The notes below the pieces were generated by a model. It saw only the letters and a list, made by a program, of their open reading frames with translations. It had not been told where the DNA came from and did not search any database. The position numbers and the translations under genes were made by a program. A stretch of 64,000 nucleotides of DNA from Luteolibacter flavescens. Its GTDB lineage: Bacteria > Verrucomicrobiota > Verrucomicrobiia > Verrucomicrobiales > Akkermansiaceae. Below, one piece after another: positions 55,069 to 64,000 of this stretch. Positions within the stretch are counted from its first letter, which is position 1. The number at the start of each line of letters is the position of its first letter. Where the stretch lies: positions 786,608 through 850,607 of the forward strand of contig NZ_JAPDDS010000001.1 of the NCBI RefSeq assembly GCF_025950085.1, written 5' to 3'.

Positions 55069-55857
55069 ATGAAAGTCGTCGCTGTCGCAAATCAAAAGGG
55101 AGGCGTGGGGAAAACCACCACCGCGCTCAACCTGTCCGCTGCCCTCGCCCTGCGCGGGCAACGTACCCTGTTGATCGACCTCGACCCGCAGGCGAATACC
55201 ACCAGCGGCCTCGGCATCGAGTGCGATGGCGAGGGCACCGTCTACCCCGCCCTGCTCGGCGAGGCGAATGTCCGGGACAAGATCATCCCCACCGGCCGCG
55301 AGAATCTTTCTCTCATCCCCTCCCACATGGATCTGGCGGGTGTGGAAATCGAGCTCGCCCGCGGTGATGACCACCTCACCCGCTTGCGCACCCACCTGCA
55401 GGGGCTGAAGCCGAACGATCTCTTTGACGTCTGCATCCTCGATACCCCGCCCTCGCTCGGCGTGCTGATGACCTCAGCGCTGGCCGCCGCGGACGAGATC
55501 CTGATTCCCCTCCAGTGCGAGTGGTTCGGCCTCGAAGGTCTCGCGAAGATCGTCCACGTCATCGACCAGATCCGCGACTCCGGGGCGAATACGGAACTGA
55601 AGCTGGAAGGCATCGTTATGACGATGTTCGACGGCCGGACGAATCTCGCGAAGCAGGTCGTCGATGAAGTCGGCAACTATTTCCCGGACGCCCTCTACCG
55701 CACGGTGATCCCGCGGACCATCCGCCTCGGCGAAGCACCGAGCTACGCGAAGACCATTTTTGAGCACGATCCGACAGGAATCGGCGCGAATGCCTACGCC
55801 AGCCTCGCCGATGAGTTCCTGACCCGCCACGCCGCGGTCGGGCCGGTGCTGGCTTGA
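55069..55857 (+). CDS. parA: ParA-family chromosome partitioning ATPase
   Basis: A 262-residue deviant-Walker ATPase that moves ParB-bound origin regions apart. VVAVANQKGGVGKTTTALNLSAAL is the Walker A with the signature Lys, LLIDLDPQANTTSGLG is the Walker A' region, and FDVCILDTPPSLGVLMTSAL is Walker B, with EWFGLEGLAKI afterwards. The C-terminal YRTVIPRTIRLGEAPSYAKTIFEHDPTGIGANAY is typical of chromosomal ParA/Soj. ATG 55069 begins the family N-terminus. ParB is not in the window, although it usually follows parA; a small unrelated gene comes next. Confidence 0.94.
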   Translation: MKVVAVANQKGGVGKTTTALNLSAALALRGQRTLLIDLDPQANTTSGLGIECDGEGTVYPALLGEANVRDKIIPTGRENLSLIPSHMDLAGVEIELARGDDHLTRLRTHLQGLKPNDLFDVCILDTPPSLGVLMTSALAAADEILIPLQCEWFGLEGLAKIVHVIDQIRDSGANTELKLEGIVMTMFDGRTNLAKQVVDEVGNYFPDALYRTVIPRTIRLGEAPSYAKTIFEHDPTGIGANAYASLADEFLTRHAAVGPVLA

Positions 55858-55890
55858 GAATATGACAGCGCTGACGAAGGCTCGGGCGAA

Positions 55891-56364
55891 ATGAATCTCG
55901 ATGAAGCCGTCGAGAAGATCCGTCGAGCCGGCTTCCCAGCGAGAAAGCTTCACGGGACACTGGGAGAAACAGTGACTTGTGGCTCTCCCATCAATGAAGT
56001 CGGAATAAACGCGGACCAAGAAGCTTTAATATCCCTGTTTCCGACCAACCTAGGATGGGGAATTCATACACCTGCCATTCTTGGAGAAACGGACTATCAA
56101 GAAGGCTGGACCTTGGAAGAGGCGGCGGATTTGGCAATAGGCCTTCTAACCTCCGCACATCTACCCTTCCGAGATGAGGATCTGGTCATCACCATTGCGA
56201 GATGCCAAGGCGGCGACGGCAGTTGCATGGACCACACTCCAACCGGATTGCACAGGGTTCTTTTCATGCCCGGACAGGGAGGAAGAGAGAGCCGGATGAC
56301 CCGCGATCGGGCGATGAGGGAGATCGCGCTTGAGTTGGCAAGGATCGCAATCGATCCGAAATAA
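55891..56364 (+). CDS. Hypothetical protein of unknown family
   Basis: A 157-residue soluble protein starting MNLDEAVEKIRRAGFPARKLHG. Predicted order is helix, beta, helix (WTLEEAADLAIGLLTSAHLPF), beta (DEDLVITIARCQGGDGSC), and a C-terminal helix (AMREIALELARIAI). It has three Cys (TVTCGS, RCQGG, GSCMD) but no paired CxxC motif. Base composition is less GC-rich than its neighbours, which may mean recent acquisition. It sits where parB is often found but shows no ParB features. No function is proposed. Confidence 0.6.
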   Translation: MNLDEAVEKIRRAGFPARKLHGTLGETVTCGSPINEVGINADQEALISLFPTNLGWGIHTPAILGETDYQEGWTLEEAADLAIGLLTSAHLPFRDEDLVITIARCQGGDGSCMDHTPTGLHRVLFMPGQGGRESRMTRDRAMREIALELARIAIDPK

Positions 56365-56506
56365 GCGATAATTTCGCAGACCCAAAATAAGCAGACGCCG
56401 CTGCTGGCACACACCGGCCCGCGGCACTTACCCAATACCTTCATGGTGAGTGACCCACCTGCATTTCCCACCGGGCATCGCTCTTTGTATTACAAGGGAT
56501 TCCCGC

Positions 56507-56536
56507 TTGACCCGGCGGGGGCCAAATCGCCATAGT
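56507..56536 (+). promoter_or_regulatory. Candidate sigma70-type promoter of the mre cluster
   Basis: TTGACC (56507-56512) and CATAGT (56531-56536) with an 18-base spacer lie 120 bases upstream of mreB. The -35 matches TTGACA at five of six positions and the -10 matches TATAAT at four. A start site near 56543 would place the hairpin at 56542-56575 at the very 5' end of the mRNA. Confidence 0.45.
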
Positions 56537-56541
56537 CCGCC

Positions 56542-56575
56542 GCCTTCCCGATTCGTCGGGAAGGCCGAATTTTTT
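56542..56575 (+). terminator. Perfect hairpin with T-run in the mreB leader
   Basis: GCCTTCCCGA (56542-56551) pairs perfectly with TCGGGAAGGC (56556-56565) around a stable TTCG loop, and six T (56570-56575) follow after four bases. It has the form of an intrinsic terminator 80 bases before the mreB ATG. It could end the transcript of the small gene at 55891, act as an mreB attenuator, or cap the 5' end of the mreB message. Confidence 0.65.
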
Positions 56576-56655
56576 GAACCCTCGCAATCGGCGGACGGTG
56601 CCGCGCCGGGACTCTGATGACCGTCACTCTTCCTTTCCAATCCTTTCACCATTAA

Positions 56656-57687
56656 ATGTTTGCTCGATTATTCGGCAGCTGGTTTTCCAACGACATCGGC
56701 ATCGACCTCGGCACCGCCAATACCCTCGTCAACGTCAAGGATCAGGGCATCGTCCTGCGTGAGCCCTCGGTGGTCGCCGTGAAGGCGGGTACCAATGAGG
56801 TGCTGGCCGTGGGCGATGACGCAAAGCGCATGCTGGGCCGCACGCCCGGCAACATCGTCGCGATCCGCCCGCTCAAGGACGGGGTCATCGCCGACTTCGA
56901 GGTCACCGAGGCCATGCTTCGTCATTTCATCCGCAAGGCGAACAACCGCCGGCGGAACAACCCGCGCGTGGTCATCGCAGTCCCCTCCGGTATCACCGAG
57001 GTGGAGCGCCGCGCGGTCAGCGAGTCGGCCGAGCAGGCCGGCGCGCGCGAGGTCCACATCGTGGAAGAGCCGATGGCCGCCGCGATCGGCGTGGGCCTGC
57101 CCGTCATGGATGCCTCCGGCAACATGATCGTGGACATCGGCGGTGGCACCACGGAGGTGGCGCTCATCTCCCTGGGCGGCATCGTCTTCGCCCGCTCCGT
57201 GCGGACGGCCGGTGACGAACTGGACGAGGCCATCGTCTCCTACATGAAGCGGGCCTACAACCTGATGATCGGCGAGCGCACCGCCGAGGACATCAAGATC
57301 CGCCTCGGCTCCGCCGCCCCCCTGCCGAAGGAAATCACCATGGATGTGAAGGGCCGCGACCTTGTGGCCGGCCTGCCGAAGACCATCACCATCACCTCGC
57401 AGGAGATCCGCGAGGCCATGGCAGATCCCCTTTCCACCATCGTCGATGCGGTTCGCACGACGCTGGAGCGTTGCCCCCCGGAACTCGCCGCGGACCTAGT
57501 GGACCGCGGGATCGTGCTGGCGGGCGGAGGTGCCCTCCTGCGGGGGCTCGACCGACTTCTCCGGGAAGAAACCGGCCTGCCGGTCCATGTCGCCGAGGAC
57601 CCCCTCAGCGCCGTGGCGGAAGGCACCGGCAAGATGCTCCAGGAACTGGAGGTGCTGAAGCGGGTCACCACTTCGTCCCACTACTGA
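56656..57687 (+). CDS. mreB: Rod-shape-determining protein MreB
   Basis: Actin homolog that polymerises under the membrane and guides elongasome peptidoglycan synthesis. The 343-residue length is standard. Phosphate loop 1 is [17 protein letters not shown] near residue 10; ARPLK-like [73 protein letters not shown] (phosphate loop 2) and the C-terminal [18 protein letters not shown] follow. It is the first of mreB-mreC-mreD-mrdA. No ribosome site is strong; the start is fixed by the family N-terminus [13 protein letters not shown]. Confidence 0.97.
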   Translation: MFARLFGSWFSNDIGIDLGTANTLVNVKDQGIVLREPSVVAVKAGTNEVLAVGDDAKRMLGRTPGNIVAIRPLKDGVIADFEVTEAMLRHFIRKANNRRRNNPRVVIAVPSGITEVERRAVSESAEQAGAREVHIVEEPMAAAIGVGLPVMDASGNMIVDIGGGTTEVALISLGGIVFARSVRTAGDELDEAIVSYMKRAYNLMIGERTAEDIKIRLGSAAPLPKEITMDVKGRDLVAGLPKTITITSQEIREAMADPLSTIVDAVRTTLERCPPELAADLVDRGIVLAGGGALLRGLDRLLREETGLPVHVAEDPLSAVAEGTGKMLQELEVLKRVTTSSHY

Positions 57688-57713
57688 CCGGCTGACGCCA
57701 AGCGCCCCTCGCC

Positions 57714-58523
57714 ATGAGGCCGCTCAATCTCCTCGCATTCCTTCTCTTTCTGGCCGGGGCCGTATGGGCCCTGACCCGGAGCGAGCGTGCCGTGCGTGAT
57801 ATCCAGGCCACCTACTACCAGTGGCTGACGCCTTTCCTCACCGCGGGCTCGTCCATGGAGGTGAAGGCCCGCTCATTCCTCGACGAGGTGCAGAGCTCGA
57901 AGGAGCTGGAAGCCGAGATCGAGACCATGCGCGCGGAGTATGACCGGCTCCGTCTGGTCGAGGCCGAGGCGCAGAATCTGGAGGAAGAAAACGCCCGCCT
58001 GCGCCGTGATCTGGACTTCCAGAAGCGCATGGAATTCAAGGCCACCGCCGTCCGCGTGATCCGCCGCCAGCCCACCACGTGGTGGCAGACGGTGGATATC
58101 GACCGCGGCGCGGAAAGCGGCGTCTCCCTCCACCAGCCGGTGGTCGCCGATGGCGGTCTGGTCGGCAAGGTGGACCGGGTCGGCAAGGAGGGAGTGTCCT
58201 CCGTGATCCTGCTGACCGACGAGGCGTGCCAGGTTTCAGTCAAGATCGAGGGTACCCCCGAGGTGGGCATCCTCAGTGGCCAGCGTGGCCAGTATGAAGG
58301 CGGGCCACGGCTCCGCCTGCGATTCCTTTCCACGAAAGCCCGGATCAGTCCGGGCACTCGTGTTTTCACCACCGGGCGCGGCGGACTTTTCCCCGCGAAT
58401 GTCCTGGTGGGTACGGTCGAGTCCGTCGTCCCCGGCTTGCTCGACTCCGAAGCTTTGGTCCGTCCGTCAGTTGATTTCACGGATCTGAGCACGGTATTCC
58501 TATTGCCTGCCGTGACCCAGTGA
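57714..58523 (+). CDS. mreC: Rod-shape-determining protein MreC
   Basis: Bitopic membrane protein that links MreB to the periplasmic elongasome and activates PBP2. The 269-residue protein has a membrane helix at residues 3-20 (LNLLAFLLFLAGAVWAL), a coiled coil (ELEAEIETMRAEYDRLRLVEAEAQNLEEENARLRRDL), and the beta-barrel pair that begins at ATAVRVIRRQPTTWWQTVDIDRGAESGV and continues VVADGGLVGKVDRVG and GILSGQ. These are the standard MreC landmarks. It begins 26 bases after mreB; its stop overlaps the mreD start. Confidence 0.93.
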   Translation: MRPLNLLAFLLFLAGAVWALTRSERAVRDIQATYYQWLTPFLTAGSSMEVKARSFLDEVQSSKELEAEIETMRAEYDRLRLVEAEAQNLEEENARLRRDLDFQKRMEFKATAVRVIRRQPTTWWQTVDIDRGAESGVSLHQPVVADGGLVGKVDRVGKEGVSSVILLTDEACQVSVKIEGTPEVGILSGQRGQYEGGPRLRLRFLSTKARISPGTRVFTTGRGGLFPANVLVGTVESVVPGLLDSEALVRPSVDFTDLSTVFLLPAVTQ

Positions 58524-59122
58524 TCCGATACGCCCTCAGCCTTTTCATCCTCGTCTTGCTGGCGCTCGCGGCGCAGCAGTTCATCCCGTCCCTGACCGGG
58601 CTCTACAATGCGCGGCTGCTGCTGGTGACCCTGGTCTTCCTGTGTGCCTCGGTGACGGTGGGCCCGCCGGTGATGCTGGCCCTCGCCTTCGTCTGTGGCT
58701 TCCTCTGGGATGCCCAGTGCACGCTCGGCCCGCCGGGTGGCGACGCGGAGATCTACAAGTATCCCGCGGAGTCCCTGCGCTTTGGCTACTCGATCATTCT
58801 CTACGGCGTGATCGGCTACCTGATGCAGGGCATCCAGCCGCTCTTCCGCGAGGGCAAGTGGCAGTTCTCCACCATCCTCGTGGGCATCTCGATCTTCGTC
58901 TATCTCGCGGCGGAGTATCTCTCGATCAATTTCATCCGCGGCGGCTTCGCCTTCAATGAGGCGACCCTCTACCAGATCGCCGCCACTTCCACGCTGACCA
59001 TGCTCTTCTCACCGCTGGTCTTCTGGGTGCTGTTCTTCATCGCTGAGAAATTCGGCCACGAGATCCGCTTCGAGGGCCTGAAGAAGAAGCAGCAGCAGCG
59101 CCGTCGTCGCACCCTCGCCTGA
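58520..59122 (+). CDS. mreD: Rod-shape-determining protein MreD
   Basis: A 200-residue integral membrane protein with five or six helices (LSLFILVLLALAAQQFI, LLLVTLVFLCASVTVGPPVMLALAFVCGFLWDAQC, LRFGYSIILYGVIGYLM, TILVGISIFVYLAAEYLSI, TLTMLFSPLVFWVLFFIAEKF). MreD proteins are poorly conserved, so the call relies on size, topology, the GFLWDA motif in place of the usual GLLxDL, and position between mreC and mrdA. GTG 58520 overlaps the mreC TGA by four bases, indicating translational coupling. Confidence 0.85.
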   Translation: MIRYALSLFILVLLALAAQQFIPSLTGLYNARLLLVTLVFLCASVTVGPPVMLALAFVCGFLWDAQCTLGPPGGDAEIYKYPAESLRFGYSIILYGVIGYLMQGIQPLFREGKWQFSTILVGISIFVYLAAEYLSINFIRGGFAFNEATLYQIAATSTLTMLFSPLVFWVLFFIAEKFGHEIRFEGLKKKQQQRRRRTLA

Positions 59123-59132
59123 CCTCATCGCC

Positions 59133-61295
59133 ATGGAACCCCGCTACCGGCTTCGCGTTTACCTGCTCACCGCCCTCGTGCTGGCCGGCTTCGGCGTGCT
59201 CTTGTCGCGGCTCTACGAGTTCCAGATCGACAAGCGCGAATTCTACCGGAACCAGGTCCCCGGGAACCGCCAGATCACCGTCCGCGAGCCCGGCATCCGC
59301 GGCACCATCAAGGACCGCAACGGCGTCGAACTCGCCCGCAACAAGCGGCAGTACGAGATCTCCTTCAATCTTGAGGAAATCCACGAGGCCTACCGGCTCC
59401 AGCGGGAAAAGGATCCGAAGCTTGACACCATCAAGAACGACAACGGCATCCCCCGCCCCAAGGAGATCACGGACATCGTGGAAATCGTGAAGGAGCGGGT
59501 GATCAAGCCATTGAAGGACCTCGGCCTCGCCCGCGACTTCAATGCGACGAAGCTGCGCACCCACTACAAGACCCACGGCGGTCTGGTGCCCTTCGTTTAC
59601 ACCCGTGACATCACCTACGAGGAGTTCGCGAAATTCGCCGAGCACTCGCTGGATATCCCCGGCGTTTACCTGAATGTCCGCCCGCTGCGCGAGTATCCCT
59701 ACAAGGCACTCTCCAGCCACACGCTCGGCTACCTCCGCCAGTGGTCCACCGGCGAGATCCCCGAGGACGCCCGCCGCCAGTACGGCTACCAGTACGTCGG
59801 CGACGACAAGGGCGTGGCCGGAGTGGAGGCGACGCTCGATGACATCCTCCGCGGCCCCGAGGGCTGGAAGCAGGTGGTGAAGAGCGAGAAGGGCAAGATC
59901 CTCGGCGAGACCGACGCCGTCGATCCCGGCATCGGTGCCGACGTGATCCTAACCATCGATGCCGAGGTCCAGTATCTCCTTTCGAATATCCTCCGCCGTG
60001 CCGGCACCGCCTCCGGCGTGGTGATGGACGTGGAAACGGGCGAGATCCTCGCGATGGCATCCGTCCCGGACTACGATCCGAACGACTTCATTCCCAGCAT
60101 CTCGATGGAGAAGAATGCGGAATACGAGCAGGCCAAGATCAAGCCATTGATCGACCGCTCGATCAGCCGCTTTCCACCCGGCTCCACCTTCAAGATCCCG
60201 ACCGCCCTGGTCGGAGCCACGAAGGGCCTCGCCACGCGCAGCTACAACTGCAGCGGCTACCTCTCCTACGGCAATGCCAAGGTCGGCTGCTGGATCGCGC
60301 AAAAGGGCGGCAGCCACGGCGGGCTCGGCCTTTCCAAGGCCATCCAGCAATCGTGCAACCCCTATTTCATGCAGCTCGCCGGCTCGATCGGCACGAAGGG
60401 CATGGCGGATGGCTTCTCGATGCTCGGCCTCGGTGAAAAGACCGGCATTCCCCTTCCCAACGAGAGCCCGGGCCTCGTGACCGGTAGCCGCGCCTGGCAG
60501 CGTGCCAGGCCGAACTTGAAGGTCACGCCGATCGATATCGGCTTCCTTTCCATCGGCCAGGGCAATGCCCTCGCCACCCCGCTCCAGCTCTGTGCCGTCA
60601 CGGCCTGCGTGGCGAATGGCGGGCGCTACTATCACCCGCGGCTCGTGAAAAGCGCCGTGGCCCACCGCGGCGACCAGATCCAGGAGATCATCAAGGACGA
60701 GCCCCGCCTCAAGGTGGACCTCCTGAAGGAAGGCGTGAAGCCCTCCGACTTGAACCTGATCCGCGAGGGTATGCGCATGGCCGTGAATGTCCCGGGCGGC
60801 ACCGCCGGTCGCGCGAAGATCCCCGGCTACGAAGTCGCGGCCAAAACCGGCACCGCCCAGGTCAGCAAGGTGCTCGACATCCACAATGCCTGGACCATCG
60901 CCTTCGCCCCCTACGACAAGCCGAAGTATGCCGTCTGCCTGCTGGTGGAAAACGGCAAGTCCGGCGGCGCGGTCTGCGGTCCGCTGGCACACCTCCTTTT
61001 CCGCGGCCTGATGGCGCGCGACGAGGGCATGAAGCTCCCTCTCCACCCGCTCGACCCCGTGATCGGCAATATGGACGCCATCAAGGAAATCGCCCTGCCG
61101 GACGACGTGCTTGCCGCCATCGACGTCAGCCAGGACGACGGCGAGACCGGCAACGAAGGCACCGAGGCAGCGGCAGCCGCAGGCATCTCCACCGAACCCC
61201 TCCCCGACTCCCAGGTCGTCACACCAAAACCCACCATCACTCCCGAAGCCGATGCGGACGGCACCGTTACCCAACCCGAAGGCCGCGAACGCTAA
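59133..61295 (+). CDS. mrdA: Penicillin-binding protein 2 (elongasome transpeptidase)
   Basis: Cross-links new peptidoglycan during cell elongation, paired with RodA. The 720-residue protein has an N-terminal membrane helix (LRVYLLTALVLAGFGVLLSRLYEFQ), the pedestal motif ITVREPGIRGTIKDRNGVELARN, and a transpeptidase domain with Ser351 in FPPGSTFKIP (SxxK), an SxN in QQSCNPYF, and Lys571 in AAKTGTAQV. The C-terminal 60 residues are low-complexity Ala/Glu/Pro/Thr. Position after mreD is classical. RodA is not adjacent; RNase G follows instead. Confidence 0.95.
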   Translation: MEPRYRLRVYLLTALVLAGFGVLLSRLYEFQIDKREFYRNQVPGNRQITVREPGIRGTIKDRNGVELARNKRQYEISFNLEEIHEAYRLQREKDPKLDTIKNDNGIPRPKEITDIVEIVKERVIKPLKDLGLARDFNATKLRTHYKTHGGLVPFVYTRDITYEEFAKFAEHSLDIPGVYLNVRPLREYPYKALSSHTLGYLRQWSTGEIPEDARRQYGYQYVGDDKGVAGVEATLDDILRGPEGWKQVVKSEKGKILGETDAVDPGIGADVILTIDAEVQYLLSNILRRAGTASGVVMDVETGEILAMASVPDYDPNDFIPSISMEKNAEYEQAKIKPLIDRSISRFPPGSTFKIPTALVGATKGLATRSYNCSGYLSYGNAKVGCWIAQKGGSHGGLGLSKAIQQSCNPYFMQLAGSIGTKGMADGFSMLGLGEKTGIPLPNESPGLVTGSRAWQRARPNLKVTPIDIGFLSIGQGNALATPLQLCAVTACVANGGRYYHPRLVKSAVAHRGDQIQEIIKDEPRLKVDLLKEGVKPSDLNLIREGMRMAVNVPGGTAGRAKIPGYEVAAKTGTAQVSKVLDIHNAWTIAFAPYDKPKYAVCLLVENGKSGGAVCGPLAHLLFRGLMARDEGMKLPLHPLDPVIGNMDAIKEIALPDDVLAAIDVSQDDGETGNEGTEAAAAAGISTEPLPDSQVVTPKPTITPEADADGTVTQPEGRER

Positions 61296-61328
61296 ACCCC
61301 TTCACACCCATTCCTCTCCATCAAATCC

Positions 61329-62915
<1,587 letters not shown>

Positions 62916-62951
62916 TCCCAAGACCGCGGAGCCAGACCACTCCAGAATATC

Positions 62952-62984
62952 AAATCGCCGCCCTCACAAGGGGTGGCGATTTTT
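62952..62984 (+). terminator. Intrinsic terminator of the mre-mrd-rng cluster
   Basis: AAATCGCC (62952-62959) pairs with GGCGATTT (62975-62982), extended inside by CCCT/AGGG. A run of five T (62980-62984) closes it, 37 bases after the rng stop. Confidence 0.8.
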
Positions 62985-63070
62985 CATTTCCCCCACCCTG
63001 CAATCCCAGCCGATGGGAATCGCCTTGCGGAGTTGTGGATTCATTCGTATTCGCATCTCAACTTCAACTT

Positions 63071-63901
63071 ATGAAACCGCTCCTTCTCCCCCTCCTGCTT
63101 TCACCCCTGATCCTCAGCGCTCATGCGCAACAGGTCGAATGGACCGCATCCGGATCGGTCACTTCGGTGAGCGGTTCCGGCTTTGCGGCGGCAGTAACCG
63201 CTCCGGTTTCCGTTAAATTCTCCTACTCACTCGTTTCGACTTACCAGCCTCTTACCGGCATCATCAATATTGCGGACAAGGGTGAGTTCTTTGGAGACAT
63301 AGGCCTGAACATGGAGGTCAGCATCGCCGGGGACACTTGGAAAGGAACGGTGCCAAATAGTCCGGCCCATGGAACATACGCGTTGTTGGTCGACGCACTA
63401 ATGCCGAGCGCAGCCCCGGACATCTTCACCGTGACCGCTTCATCTGCAGATACCGGGGTCTTCTCACCATTCCCCTACACCGGCTCTTCCTCCGCCCGCT
63501 CCATACAAGTCGTTCTTCGCGACGATACGGTACCAAGCCACCTCCTTGCGCTCGGTGTCTTGCCCGATGCAACCACCCAGGTCTCCGCCATCACCTCAGG
63601 TAGCGGCTCCGTCTCCGCTGGAAGCGACCGCATTTCCTTCTCCATCGATCCTGCTTCCGTCACCGTCTCCAGCATCGAGCCGAAGATCCCATTGACGATC
63701 ACCCGCACGCTTTCCGGGATCGAGCTTCGCTGGCCTTCCGAAACCGGAACCACTTACAAGCTTCAGGAGAATGCGGGACTATCCTTGGCCGGATGGACAC
63801 TTGTTGACGACTATCCGGGGACGGGTGAGGAAATCGTGGTCCCACTGACTCCATTCGCTCTGAATCCAGAGCGGCGCTTCTATCGGGTGATCACCGAATA
63901 G
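63071..63901 (+). CDS. Secreted beta-rich protein with FYR-type C-terminal domain
   Basis: A 276-residue exported protein. The signal peptide is KPLLLPLLLSPLILSAHAQQ (cleavage after AHA). The mature part is beta-rich and Ser/Thr-rich (SGSVTSVSGSGFAAAVTAPVSVKFSYSL, GDIGLNMEVSIAGDTWKG). The last 60 residues (TLSGIELRWPSETGTTYKLQE, LAGWTLVDDYPG, EIVVPL, ERRFYRVITE) match the C-terminal domain of the proteins at 9488, 46221 and 48969, but without the DADGDG calcium loops. Function unknown. ATG 63071 is fixed by the signal peptide; the frame is open far upstream across rng. No gene is supported in the remaining 99 bases of the window. Confidence 0.7.
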   Translation: MKPLLLPLLLSPLILSAHAQQVEWTASGSVTSVSGSGFAAAVTAPVSVKFSYSLVSTYQPLTGIINIADKGEFFGDIGLNMEVSIAGDTWKGTVPNSPAHGTYALLVDALMPSAAPDIFTVTASSADTGVFSPFPYTGSSSARSIQVVLRDDTVPSHLLALGVLPDATTQVSAITSGSGSVSAGSDRISFSIDPASVTVSSIEPKIPLTITRTLSGIELRWPSETGTTYKLQENAGLSLAGWTLVDDYPGTGEEIVVPLTPFALNPERRFYRVITE

Positions 63902-64000
63902 CAGCTCTCGGCTCCATCGGACAGTAAGCGTGGTCCGAGCCGCCGTGTGATTTTCCTTGGCGGTTCTCGTGCTCAGGCCGCTTTCCGAACCGGCTTGCCT

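Overview
The window is a contiguous piece of a GC-rich chromosome (no rRNA, no phage or transposase genes) that reads as Verrucomicrobiota, most likely a Luteolibacter-like member of the Verrucomicrobiaceae. The pointers are a 51-residue small basic protein of the kind restricted to the Planctomycetes-Verrucomicrobia-Chlamydiae group (11742-11897), several secreted proteins with DADGDG calcium-binding stretches followed by a C-terminal domain ending in FYR or FFR, an ECF sigma factor divergent from membrane-anchored helical proteins, a eukaryote-type glycogen branching enzyme, and weak use of Shine-Dalgarno sites. This placement is inferred from gene content, not from a marker-gene tree.

Layout. 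1-428: 3' part of an RsuA-type rRNA pseudouridine synthase. 579-11647: three very large secreted proteins in one tight transcription unit (LamG protein, Fn3-like protein, FG-GAP/TSP3 protein), the least explained part of the window. 11742-12898: PVC small basic protein and an RluB-type pseudouridine synthase with a histone-H1-like tail. 12907-13516: a HigBA toxin-antitoxin pair on the minus strand. 13727-16549: acetyl-CoA synthetase and a coiled-coil protein. 16623-19042 (minus): Mpl and a HAD phosphatase, separated by an inverted repeat. 19175-20952: scpB and pheA, translationally coupled. 20970-21241: a repeat-rich, gene-free stretch. 21254-27769: lipoprotein, pyrD, glycine-zipper lipoprotein, DsbD-type reductase, glgB; 27922-29421: mqo.

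29478-32050 (minus): two anchored helical proteins divergent from an ECF sigma factor at 32331-32939. 33351-36069 (minus): zwf and opcA, which together make the glucose-6-phosphate dehydrogenase entry to the oxidative pentose phosphate pathway, with an inverted repeat filling the gap between them. 36322-41819 (minus): waaA (Kdo transferase, so a lipid-A type outer membrane is expected), a short-chain dehydrogenase, a small conserved protein, a PBP2-like transpeptidase and a lipoprotein. 41907-45486: M48 protease, small membrane proteins, VOC protein, aldo/keto reductase. 45490-46089 (minus): YdcF/SanA-like protein.

46221-52643: two tandem paralogous secreted enzymes that fuse a PQQ-type sugar dehydrogenase beta-propeller to a diheme cytochrome c module, closed by a strong terminator. 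52717-54978 (minus): small membrane and cytosolic proteins, tRNA-Ala(GGC), and an M28-like protein lacking its metal ligands. 55069-55857: parA. 56656-62915: the cell-shape cluster mreB-mreC-mreD-mrdA followed by RNase G, with an intrinsic-terminator-like hairpin in the mreB leader. 63071-63901: a secreted protein carrying the same FYR-type C-terminal domain.

Main themes are envelope biogenesis (Mpl, WaaA, two PBP2 proteins, MreBCD, lipoproteins), central carbon metabolism (Acs, Mqo, Zwf/OpcA, GlgB) and a large secretome. The most promising undescribed material is the three-gene giant secretome operon, the C-terminal module shared by four secreted proteins, and the sigma factor with its two divergent anchored proteins.
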